Shown piece by piece: positions 31,390 through 40,471 of a DNA stretch of 64,000 bases. Under the pieces are notes generated by a model. The model made no database searches. It had not been told where the DNA came from and saw nothing but the letters and a program-made list of their open reading frames with translations. The stretch lies in assembly GCA_002077065.1 (NCBI GenBank), contig NAJO01000023.1, positions 620,001 to 684,000 of the forward strand. The letters are read 5' to 3'. The translations under genes were made by a program, and so were the position numbers. Every line of letters starts with the position of its first letter. The first letter of the stretch is position 1. Source of the stretch: Cryoendolithus antarcticus. Lineage: Eukaryota; Ascomycota; Dothideomycetes; Cladosporiales; Cladosporiaceae.

Positions 31390-32447
31390 ATGTCTGTGGC
31401 CTCCAGCATCCTGAACTCCCGCACAGTGTACCGCCGCACCCCCAACTCACGAACACTATCTCGTTCCTCAGAGTCCCTCCCAAACCCCCTCCCACCCACC
31501 TCCATCCTAATCGAAGTCCACGCAGTCAGCCTAAACTACCGCGACAGTAACATCCTCAACTGCACAAACCCCTGGCCAGTCCTCGAAAACGGCATCCCTT
31601 CTCAGACGCAGCCGGCACAGTCGTAGCCCTGGGCTCGCACGCCCCACGGTTCGCAATCGGAGACCGTGTCTCGCCGATCCTGGACCAAGATGCCATCACA
31701 GGCGACGAGCAAACCCGACGATGGCTTGGAGGCGAGTTTGATGGTGTGTTGGCGAGTCATGTGGTGATGGACGAGCAAGTATGCATCCGAATCCCAGAGC
31801 ATCTAGACTGGACTGAAGCAGCATGTCTCCCAAACGCTGGACTGACAGCATGGAGCTCACTGATCAACGCTCAAGGCGAGCTCCCAGCAGGCCGCACAGC
31901 GCTGCTTCAAGGTACGGGAGGCGTGAGTATGATGGCGCTGAAACTCGCCATCGCCGCTGGGTGGAAAGTGATAATGACTTCCTCATCCGACTCCAAGCTT
32001 GCAGACGTTCAGGCGGTGGGTCCAGAGGGACGGGTGCAGGGAATCAATCACCGCTCTGAGCCTGCTTGGGAGGAGAAGGTGCTCAAGCTCACGGATGGCA
32101 GAGGCGTGGACCTGGTGGTTGAGAATGGTGGGATGGAGAGTTTGGTGCAGAGTCTCAAAGCTGTAAGGAAGGGAGGGACGATCAGTCAGGTGGGCTATCT
32201 GGGCAAGCAAGATACGGCTGCGCTGGCTGGGTTTGTGAGCTTGATGATTGATAAAACTGTCACTTCAAGGGGGATCAATGTCGGGTCGTGTCGGGAGTTT
32301 GAGAGGATGAATCGGTTTATTGAGATGACTGGTCTGCGCTTTGACGACGTGATTGGTCGTGTCTATGGCATCGATCATATACAGGAAGCTCCGGAAGGCT
32401 TGCAGACCGGGTCGACCATTGGAAAGATCGTCATAACGCTCAAGTGA
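31390..32447 (+). pseudogene. MDR/quinone-oxidoreductase-like gene with a single-base frameshift
   Basis: The first part (31390 to about 31598) encodes an alcohol-dehydrogenase-like start with IEVHAVSLNYRDSNIL and NPWPVLENGIP. The downstream part encodes AAGTVVALGS, the loop IGDRVSPILD, LLQGTGGVSMMALKLAIAAG (nucleotide-binding turn) and GGTISQVGYLG, ending at IGKIVITLK. The two lie in different frames and no intron can join them. One base appears to be missing between 31597 and 31604. With it the protein would be about 352 residues, normal for the family. The zinc ligands of classical alcohol dehydrogenases are not evident, so it looks like a zinc-less NADPH-dependent reductase. The rest is uninterrupted, so either the lesion is recent or it is an assembly error. 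Confidence 0.8.
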
Positions 32448-32589
32448 GGCTGACATTGCAACGCAGACCGAGTCTGTAGCACTGCGACTATGCTCAACGC
32501 TGTTCGCTAATCTATATCAATGTCGTCCATGCAAACTTCGTTCACGAGGCCGCGTTGCGTATCTCAATTCCGACTTCATCTGACAGGTC

Positions 32590-34443
32590 TCACCGCACAT
32601 CCCACACCTTCACCGCCCCATCAACCCCACAACTCACTACCTCCCCCTCAGCCGTCCAACACACAGCCCCAACCCCCTCCTTATGCGCATTCAACGCCTT
32701 CACCCTCCTCCCCGGGTCCTCAAGACTCCAAACAAACACATGCGTGTCCAAGCCCCCACTAACAGCAAACTTCCCATCCCCACTCCACGCAATACTGTTG
32801 ACCCGCCCACTATGCGCACTCCAGCGATTCGTCTCTAACTCCCACTCCGGATTCCTGGACGTCGGCGCGCGGTAGACGAGGATCTTGCCGTTCGCGAGGC
32901 CGGCGGCGAGGTGCGTAGATTGGGGCGAGAGGGCGAGGGTCGTGGGGTTTGAGGGGAGGGAGGTGAGGGTTGTTACGGGTGTTAGAGCCGGGTTGAGGGT
33001 TGGGGTGAGGGTGTAGAGGGTTATTGAGGGGGAGGTAGAGGAGGCTGCTGCGATGAGAGGGCCGAGGGCGGAGAGCGTTGTTGGGGGGTTTGAGAGGGGG
33101 AGGCGGGAGAGCTCGGAGGAGGAGTTGTAGAGGGTTATGCCGCTGTTGTCGGCGATGAGGGTGTAGGGTTTTGAGTCGATTGTTGTTGAGGCGATGGCTT
33201 TTGGTTGGCCGTTGGTCTTGATCGGATTCGACGCGAATGTGGTTTCTGTTGCAGAGATGCTGCGTAGTGTATCGTTCCAGCCGATCGTGGACACTGTCGA
33301 GCCATCGCTTGTTGCTGCCAGACCGGAGACGTATGATGTGTGACCGTCGCCACTTACAGGATACGCCACTTCGTTCTTCAGATCCCAGACCAGCGTCCTT
33401 CCATCCGATGAGGCAGTCCAGATCTTACCACTGCCAGGCACAGCCACCGAAGCCGTGATCGCCTTCGCATGCCCACTCACAGTCATGACAGGTCCGTCCT
33501 CCCGCCCTTCGCAAAAGTAATTGAGATTCCCATCCAGATCAATCGAAATGATCATCCCATCCTCCCTCCCGGGCACCCACACAATCCCCACCTGCTGATC
33601 TCCCACCGCCCCCTTCTCACCACCCATCCGCCAGAATCGGGTGCATTCACCACTTTCCACCTCCCAGACCCTCACCGTCCGGTCCCCCGAACAAGTAACA
33701 AATCTCTTGCTATCCGGCGCCCAGCTCAGCCCAAATACACTCCCCGCATGCACGCCTTTCCCAATCTCCTTCACCACCTCCCCCGTCTTCCCATCAAAGA
33801 CCCAAATCTTCCGATCACTGCCCACACTCACAAACCTCTCCCCATCAGGACTAAACTGCACCCCAAGCACATATTTCTCATGCCGTCCCCTGACATTCGT
33901 CTGATACTTGAACGGCACGCCATGATACCAACACAGCGTCGCGTCATCACTCCCCGTCACAGCGCGTATAGGCCTCTGCTTCCTAACATCCACGCAATTG
34001 ATCTGCCCCGCGTGCCCACTAATCTCCCCCACCGAGTTCCCAGAGTCGGCCGTGATGCAGGCGCCATACCTCTCCCTCCCATCCCCTACCGCAATAATCC
34101 TCGCACTATCCCCATCCCACGCCACGTCCCTGATCCGACCAGCGATAACCTCATAACTCCCCTTCGTGTTTTCACACCCGACCGAGTCCCAAATCTTGAC
34201 CGTGCCCGAGGTGTCGCCTGAGGCGATGTAGAAGCCACTCGGGGAGAATCGCGCGATTGTTGGCGCGGCGGTGTGGGCGGTATATTGTTTGCACTCTGAG
34301 GGAGTGTCGATGGAGCGGACGTAGATTGTTTTGTTGGCGCAGTAGGTTATGTGTGTGCCTTTTGGGTGGGCTGAGATGGGGGTCGGGGAGCCCCGCGTTG
34401 TGGAGGGGGAGGGAGCGAGGAGGGTGCGGAGAGTGAGGGACAT
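32590..34443 (-). CDS. AIP1: Actin-interacting protein 1 (Aip1/WDR1), WD40 protein
   Basis: A single exon of 617 residues, the normal size. Aip1 enhances cofilin-driven disassembly of actin filaments at cortical patches. The start MSLTLRTLLAPSPSTTRG matches the family N-terminus, so the ATG at 34443 is preferred over one at 34464. Two seven-bladed propellers are seen as a run of WD repeats, for example GDTSGTVKIWD, SGDRTVRVWEVESGE, SSDGRTLVWDLKNE, SGGLDTHVFVWSLED and the final GVDGAVKVWDVR. Conserved stretches include YVLGVQFSPDGERFVSVGSD. It is convergent with the oxidoreductase remnant, with a 142-bp gap. Confidence 0.95.
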   Translation of the reverse strand: MSLTLRTLLAPSPSTTRGSPTPISAHPKGTHITYCANKTIYVRSIDTPSECKQYTAHTAAPTIARFSPSGFYIASGDTSGTVKIWDSVGCENTKGSYEVIAGRIRDVAWDGDSARIIAVGDGRERYGACITADSGNSVGEISGHAGQINCVDVRKQRPIRAVTGSDDATLCWYHGVPFKYQTNVRGRHEKYVLGVQFSPDGERFVSVGSDRKIWVFDGKTGEVVKEIGKGVHAGSVFGLSWAPDSKRFVTCSGDRTVRVWEVESGECTRFWRMGGEKGAVGDQQVGIVWVPGREDGMIISIDLDGNLNYFCEGREDGPVMTVSGHAKAITASVAVPGSGKIWTASSDGRTLVWDLKNEVAYPVSGDGHTSYVSGLAATSDGSTVSTIGWNDTLRSISATETTFASNPIKTNGQPKAIASTTIDSKPYTLIADNSGITLYNSSSELSRLPLSNPPTTLSALGPLIAAASSTSPSITLYTLTPTLNPALTPVTTLTSLPSNPTTLALSPQSTHLAAGLANGKILVYRAPTSRNPEWELETNRWSAHSGRVNSIAWSGDGKFAVSGGLDTHVFVWSLEDPGRRVKALNAHKEGVGAVCWTAEGEVVSCGVDGAVKVWDVR

Positions 34444-34759
34444 GGTTGCTAGAAGGTATTGCAATGGGAAGTGAGGTAGTCGAAGGTGAAGTCAGAGCTG
34501 GGTAAATAAAGTCAGCTCGAGGTAGGCTGAAACATTGGAAGGTCCCTGCATAGGTGACGAATGCGGGACAGGAACAGGACATAGTGGGGTTAGGCGATCA
34601 TGCGGCAGCAATATATGCTCGAATTCTCGCTTCAAGGCTTTAGTCCAAAGAGTTCAAGTGAGTCTTCTCGCCTACTGAGCTCATCTCGTACGCAGGATAT
34701 CTCATGCTAGGTACCTGAACGCCATCGCTAATCCTCACAATGCAAAGTTTCGCACATGG
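34444..34759. other. Short intergenic stretch between DIM1 and AIP1
   Basis: About 316 bp holding the AIP1 leader and the DIM1 3' flank, both on the minus strand. No specific element is seen. Confidence 0.5.
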
Positions 34760-35917
34760 TTATGCGAAATGTATACCCTCCTCATTGAAGGCCACCAGCA
34801 TCCTCAAGAAGTCCCCTTCATCACACAGCCTTGCTCGCTTGTTTTCGAGCTGCCTGTCTGTGGTTAGGACTTTGTTGACTTTGCTCCGCACAAGCGCCGA
34901 TACTCGACCCCGTGCCTTTCGTGCAGGCGTTTTGACGCGAGGCGCAGGCTCCTTGAAGAACGAGGGCACATCGTCTTCGTCATCCAGATCCATCGCGCTT
35001 GGTTCACCTGCCTCGTCCTCAGCAGGTGCCATATCGACATCCATCGATGCCTCCGCAGCAGCAGGGTCAAGCGGCGAATCGTCCAATAGAATGTCATTCT
35101 GCGCGCAGAAAGTCCTGTAGTTTCCTTCCAGCATGTCCATCACACTCGTCGTGCCTAAGAAAGCCTGCCTCAACACCCGATTCTTCCTCACAAAGCAAAT
35201 GCGCAGCAATCCATCCCACTCATCATAGCTGACCCTCGGCCGCGGGTTCTTCGGCGTGATCCGCACAACATTACTTTCCACTTGTGGTGGCGGGTTGAAA
35301 TTGTTCTTCCCCACCTTCATCACATGGTCCACTTTAGCCCACATCTGCGCATTGACAGACAGCCGCGAGAAGAGCTTATCCCCAGGCTTAGCGAAGAGTC
35401 GCATAGCGAACTCCCGCTGGAACATGAGTATGCAGCTTCGAGGCGAAGGGCTGGTAGCCAGAAGCCGAAATGTCAAGGGCGAGGAAATCTGGTAGGGCGT
35501 GTTGGAGATGCAGACATCGAAGTACGGGAACTTCTCCATCTTAATTGCATCACCCAATATCAACTCCAATCGTTTCCCTTGCGGCGTGCCTTGAAATCGT
35601 TTCGTGACTTCAGCCGCCATGCGGGGATCTTGCTCAACGGCAATGACTTTCTTCGCTTTCTCCAGAATACGCGCGGTTAAATTTCCTGTTCCAGGCCCAA
35701 TCTCGAGGACTATATCGGACTGTTTGAGATCGGCTTTATCGACTATAGCTTGGGCTACACCAGGGTTTTTGAGAATGTGTTGGCCGATGTCGGTGTTCAT
35801 CTTGAAAATGTTGTTGTTGCTTCCACTGCTTTTGGCGGGTTTCCGAGCTGCGGCACCGACGTATGGATTGGATTTTGCGATGCCGCCATTGCTGGAGGGC
35901 CGAGGGGTTTTGGGCAT
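34760..35917 (-). CDS. DIM1: 18S rRNA dimethyladenosine transferase Dim1
   Basis: A single exon of 385 residues. It dimethylates two adjacent adenosines near the 3' end of 18S rRNA in pre-40S particles using S-adenosylmethionine. Landmarks: [19 protein letters not shown], the cofactor motif [11 protein letters not shown], the acidic end of strand 2 ([10 protein letters not shown]), the catalytic [11 protein letters not shown] and the basic RNA-binding C-terminal half with [14 protein letters not shown]. An acidic insert rich in Asp and Met (about residues 295-330) is divergent. The open frame extends upstream to 36034, but [12 protein letters not shown] is the usual start. It is divergent from LPD1, with a 453-bp gap. 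Confidence 0.95.
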   Translation of the reverse strand: MPKTPRPSSNGGIAKSNPYVGAAARKPAKSSGSNNNIFKMNTDIGQHILKNPGVAQAIVDKADLKQSDIVLEIGPGTGNLTARILEKAKKVIAVEQDPRMAAEVTKRFQGTPQGKRLELILGDAIKMEKFPYFDVCISNTPYQISSPLTFRLLATSPSPRSCILMFQREFAMRLFAKPGDKLFSRLSVNAQMWAKVDHVMKVGKNNFNPPPQVESNVVRITPKNPRPRVSYDEWDGLLRICFVRKNRVLRQAFLGTTSVMDMLEGNYRTFCAQNDILLDDSPLDPAAAEASMDVDMAPAEDEAGEPSAMDLDDEDDVPSFFKEPAPRVKTPARKARGRVSALVRSKVNKVLTTDRQLENKRARLCDEGDFLRMLVAFNEEGIHFA

Positions 35918-36370
35918 GGTGTATTCGGGGGTGGGGAGGGAGAGGCCTTTGGTCGAGCGGTTGGAATTGCGGGTGCTTGCTGATCGGGATTGTGTGCTAC
36001 GACTGAGAGCGAATTGTCGCAATCGGGCTAGCATACGAGTCTTCTAGACATGAGCCTGTGTTGGTGGACTTTAATCTCTCCAACAACAATTTTGGTCGTC
36101 ACATGCTGGCAGGGAAGGTCTGCCGTTATCTGAGATCTCATCGCGGATCTCGGCTTCCGGGTAGACTCGCCGACAGGGCTACAGTAGCAACAGTCGGCCA
36201 GTTACGGGCTTTTGAAGATGCTTCGTGCTAAGCTGCATTGGGAGCTTCTCGATGTCTACGGAACAAACCTCAGCAACATGCGCCGCTCGCTCAGTAATCT
36301 GGATCGTTGCCTCACATTCCTCCCATATCCCGCCCATCTCTCTCCCACATCTCCCACACAGCTGGACGCA
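35918..36370. promoter_or_regulatory. Divergent upstream region of DIM1 and LPD1
   Basis: A 453-bp shared region. It includes continuations of both frames upstream of the chosen starts and a CT-rich leader (36310-36360) before LPD1. Confidence 0.45.
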
Positions 36371-38022
36371 ATGTTCCAGCAACTCGTACCGCGCGCGGCG
36401 GCTCGCAATGCCCTGTCATACAGCTCCCAGAGCACCTCCGCCCTACGGTCAATCCCCAGCACATCTCTCGTCCAGTCGCGATTACGGCAGCGGAGGGGTT
36501 ATGCGACACCTGCTGGTACGTCTCGGCATATCGTAAGGGACACACATCAACGTACTGACTCTTACTCAGAGGAGAAGGACCTCGTGATCATTGGTGGCGG
36601 CGTGGCGGGCTATGTCGCAGCCATCAAGGCAGGGCAGGAGGGTTTGAAGGTGAGCAGGCAGTCTGAGCTGTCCCCATGGACAAGCACTAACAGTCTCAGG
36701 TGGCATGCATAGAGAAGCGCGGCTCCCTCGGCGGCACATGTCTGAACGTCGGCTGCATACCCTCCAAATCCCTCCTCAACAACTCCCACCTCTACCACAC
36801 CATCCTCCACGACTCCAAATCCCGCGGCATCGATGTCGGTGACGTGAAGCTCAATCTCGCCGGCATGATGAAGGCGAAAGAGACCTCCGTCTCCGGTCTA
36901 ACAAAGGGTATTGAATTCCTCTTCAAGAAGAACAACGTCGAGTACATCAAGGGCACCGGCGCCTTCGCAGACGAGCACACAGTTGCCGTAAACCTCGTAG
37001 ACGGAGGCGAGACCAGCGTCCGCGGCAAGAACATCATCATCGCCACCGGCAGCGAAGCCACACCCTTCCCCGGCCTCACAATCGACGAGAAGAAAGTCGT
37101 CACCTCCACCGGCGCCATCGCCCTCACAGAAGTCCCCAAGAAAATGGTCGTCATCGGAGGCGGCATTATCGGCCTGGAGATGGGCTCCGTCTGGTCGCGT
37201 CTCGGCGCCGAAGTCACCGTGGTAGAATTCCTCGGCCAAATCGGCGGCCCAGGCATGGACGCAGAGATCTCCAAAGCCACGCAAAAGATCCTCACAAAGC
37301 AAGGCATGAAGTTCAAGCTCAACACCAAAGTCCTCTCAGGCGACACCTCCTCGTCCGAAGTAGCCCTCCAAGTCGAAGCAGCCAAGGGCGGCAAAGCAGA
37401 AACCCTAAACGCCGACGTGGTCCTCGTAGCCATCGGCCGACGCCCCTACACAGCCGGGCTAGGGTTCGAGAACATCGGTCTCGAAGTCGATAACCGCGGC
37501 CGCCTGGTGATCGACCAAGAGTACCGGACCAAGATCCCGCACATCCGGGTTATCGGCGACTGCACCTTCGGACCCATGCTGGCACATAAAGCCGAAGAAG
37601 AAGCCGTCGCGGTCATCGAATACATCACCAAATCCCACGGCCACGTAAACTACAACGCCATCCCCTCAGTAATGTACACTCACCCGGAAGTAGCCTGGGT
37701 TGGCCAAAACGAAGCCGAACTCAAAGCCGCAGGCGTGAAATATAAATCCGGATCTTTCCCCTTTAGCGCCAACTCGCGGGCCAAAACCAACCAAGACAGT
37801 GACGGGCTGGTGAAGTTTCTGGCTGACGCGGAGACGGATCGGATTCTGGGCGTGCATATTGTTGGGCCTAATGCCGGGGAGATGATCGCTGAGGGGACTT
37901 TGGCACTGGAGTATGGGGCTAGTACGGAGGATGTGGGCCGGACTAGTCATGCGCATCCGACGCTTGCGGAGGCGTTCAAGGAGGCGGCTATGGCTACTTA
38001 TGGGAAGGCTATTCATTATTGA
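36371..38022 (+). CDS. LPD1: Dihydrolipoyl dehydrogenase, mitochondrial (E3)
   Basis: Exons 36371-36515, 36570-36649 and 36700-38022 join in phase to 515 residues. E3 is the FAD enzyme that reoxidises lipoamide in the pyruvate, 2-oxoglutarate, branched-chain and glycine cleavage complexes. An Arg/Ser/Ala-rich mitochondrial presequence occupies about residues 1-45. The FAD motif is [18 protein letters not shown]. The redox-active disulphide is Cys89-Cys94 in [13 protein letters not shown]. The NAD motif is [20 protein letters not shown]. The catalytic His494-Glu499 pair lies in [13 protein letters not shown]. Both introns have consensus ends and the first lies at the presequence junction. It is convergent with the AsnRS gene. 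Confidence 0.97.
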
Positions 38023-38365
38023 GCGTGCTGTGGAGCAGCGGAGGAGGAGTGTGCAGCAGAGCGGCTCGGGATGGGAGGGAAGAGTGGAGGCTGTATGATG
38101 AGAGCTGGCGAGTGGGTCGAGGTAGTTGGGTGCAGTGGTATTTCAGCGCGGGAAAGGCGCTGCGTGTCTATAGTATGTTCTTGAAAGCGCTACAGGTTCG
38201 TCCTTCGTTCATCAGCCATACCATATCACAAGTCTAGTGTCTGCGTCTCGGCCATAGCAGCCAGCTTCAACAAGCGTGCATCCCTCACTCATTGCCGCTC
38301 TGCAGCCGCTGTCAAGTCACCGCCTCCGAATGCAACACTCCGCTTTAACTTCCTCGAATTTGTCC
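38023..38365. other. Convergent 3' region between LPD1 and AsnRS
   Basis: About 340 bp without a visible feature beyond 3' flank sequence. Confidence 0.5.
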
Positions 38366-40114
38366 TCAAGGCTTACACCTCCCCATATACCTTGGATACA
38401 AACACGCCTCTCTAACCGTATGCAGCCCACACAACCACGCCAGAAACCTCTCCAACCCAAGTCCATACCCTCCATGAGGCGATCCACCATACTTCCTCAT
38501 ATCCGTATACCAGTAGTAAGGCGCGGGATCCATGTCCTCGCGTTTGTACGCAGCCATCAACTCCTCATACTTGTACATCCTCATACTCCCGCCCACAATC
38601 TCGCCGACGCCAGGCATGAGCAGGTCGACGGACTCAGTGACGCGATCATCATCAGCGTCGCGGGGCATGTAGAACGATTTTATCGGCGCGGGGAAATGGG
38701 TTAGGAGGATGGGCACGCCTATGATGTCTGTCATGCGCCGCTCGGCCGCTTCGGCTATATCGTCGCCGAATCTGAATGCTCGCGGCGGGGAACCCTCGGG
38801 CTCAACGTCCTCGTTCAAAATCTCGTGCTCGTTCAGCCAGTCTATCGCGTCGGCGTAGCGGAGACGTTTGAAGGGTCGTGAGGGGAGGGTGAAGGTGGGG
38901 TTGAGTTCTTTCAGCATGGCTGCGATGCGGGGGTTGGCGAAGACGAGGTCCAGCACGGTGCAGATCAGGGATTCCAAGTGAGTGAGCAGGTCGTCAAAGG
39001 TGATGAAATCCAGCTCCCCTTCAATGTGAGTGTACTCGGACAGATGGCGGCGCGTGAGCGATTTCTCGGCACGGAAGGATTTTTCTATGCAGTACACATT
39101 TCCGGCGAAGGGGATTGCGGTTTCGAGGTAGAGTTGCGAGGACTGGGTTAGGTATGCTGGCTCGCCGTAGTAAGGCAGGGAGAAGAGCGTGCTGCCACCT
39201 TCTACCTGCGTTTGGACTAAGGCGGGCGGGGAGACTTTGACATAGTTCATGTCGTGGTAGGCGGTGTTGAAGGCGTGTTCGACGGCGTCGCGGACGAACA
39301 TTACGGAGCTGGCGGTCTCGCCACGGAGTACGAGATGGCGCATGTCGAGGAGGGTTTGCGCGTCGCCTTTGGCTTGCACTTTATTGGTGATTGCCTCCTC
39401 GCCTCCGGGCGCTTTGCCGATAATCTCGAAGTAGTCGGCGTGCAGCTCGCGGTTGTCTGGCGCATGGGCACCGGGTGGCACCTCCCACATCTCACCCATG
39501 ATCATCATGGAGGTCTCGCGCGTGAGGGTAAGGGCGTCGTAGGTTTTTGCCAGGGGACCGGTGAAGACACATTGCATGTAGCCATAGCCGTCGCGGAGGG
39601 TCACGAAGAGGACTTGGGCTTGCTTGCGCTCGCGGTGTACGCGGCCGTAGACGCGGACACGGGTGCCGCGGTTGGGCGAGGTGTAGTCGACTTCTTTCGT
39701 GCGCTCGCCGGAGCCGAGTTTGACTTTCGCAGGATCCTTTTCGCCGAGGGTAATCCGAGTGGCGCGTGGTAGTGATGTGTCCTCCTCGATGACGATCTTC
39801 TTGGCTTCTTCGAGGGCTTTCTCTCGTTGCTCGTCCTCTTGCTTTTGGCGATGTGCGATTTCCTTCTCCTTGCGGGCTTTCTTCTTCTGCTGATCGGAGT
39901 AGTTGACAGCTTTCTTCAGAGCGGCTTTGGCGGCGGGCTTATAGGTTGCCTCATCTTCGCCTTCGTCTTTCCGCCTCACGACGTAGGAAGCTGTGTCGGT
40001 GTGCTGGAGATAGGCGAATTGGAGGGATTTGTATGGGTTGGTTTGGGATCCGTCGTGGAGGGTCGAGTCGCTGCCGACTTCTTCGTCGATGTGGACCGCT
40101 GGTTTGTCCGCCAT
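38366..40114 (-). CDS. DED81: Asparaginyl-tRNA synthetase, cytoplasmic
   Basis: A single exon of 582 residues. It attaches Asn to tRNA-Asn for cytosolic translation. The N-terminal extension (about residues 1-115) is Lys/Glu-rich and coiled-coil-like, as in eukaryotic AsnRS. The OB-fold anticodon domain contains RVYGRVHRERKQAQVLFVTL. The class II catalytic core has the Asn-type phrase LTQSSQLYLE, motif 2 with CIEKSFRAEKSLTRRHLSEY, VGEIVGGSMR, and motif 3 GYGLGLERFLAWLCG near the end. AspRS is excluded by SSQLYLET and GEIVGGSMR. It is divergent from VAC14, with a 357-bp gap. Confidence 0.96.
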   Translation of the reverse strand: MADKPAVHIDEEVGSDSTLHDGSQTNPYKSLQFAYLQHTDTASYVVRRKDEGEDEATYKPAAKAALKKAVNYSDQQKKKARKEKEIAHRQKQEDEQREKALEEAKKIVIEEDTSLPRATRITLGEKDPAKVKLGSGERTKEVDYTSPNRGTRVRVYGRVHRERKQAQVLFVTLRDGYGYMQCVFTGPLAKTYDALTLTRETSMMIMGEMWEVPPGAHAPDNRELHADYFEIIGKAPGGEEAITNKVQAKGDAQTLLDMRHLVLRGETASSVMFVRDAVEHAFNTAYHDMNYVKVSPPALVQTQVEGGSTLFSLPYYGEPAYLTQSSQLYLETAIPFAGNVYCIEKSFRAEKSLTRRHLSEYTHIEGELDFITFDDLLTHLESLICTVLDLVFANPRIAAMLKELNPTFTLPSRPFKRLRYADAIDWLNEHEILNEDVEPEGSPPRAFRFGDDIAEAAERRMTDIIGVPILLTHFPAPIKSFYMPRDADDDRVTESVDLLMPGVGEIVGGSMRMYKYEELMAAYKREDMDPAPYYWYTDMRKYGGSPHGGYGLGLERFLAWLCGLHTVREACLYPRYMGRCKP

Positions 40115-40471
40115 GTTGTTTGCTGTCTGTGTTGTGTTGTGAAGCCGTGCGAGTGTCGGTGGCAGCTCACATATATTTTGAATGTGGAAGTAGCATTGGA
40201 GTCATTATCGGAGCTCTGACTCAAACAAGCTTCGTAGCTGCAGATTATTGGACAAGGGTACACACGCGACAGTAACGTCAATCCGACTCCATGTATTGTT
40301 CCAACGGAGCCATGCCGCGTCTCGTTCGTGCATGCGTTCTTCCCCGCTCATCTGTCACTCGGATCTATCGCAGTCCGCCATACGGTCTCAGCATGATCCC
40401 CGATAGGGTGAGATAGCTTCAACGAGCAAAGCAAACCTTGGCGAAGTGCTACCGGGCATCGTCGAGACGAG
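40115..40471. promoter_or_regulatory. Divergent upstream region of AsnRS and VAC14
   Basis: A 357-bp shared promoter region. No specific site could be assigned. Confidence 0.45.

Noticed and set aside
33469..34221. 250-codon plus-strand frame opposite AIP1
   Set aside because: Low-complexity Pro/His/Arg product antisense to a clear WD40 gene.
36792..37433. 213-codon minus-strand frame opposite LPD1
   Set aside because: Antisense to conserved E3 codons with no domain.
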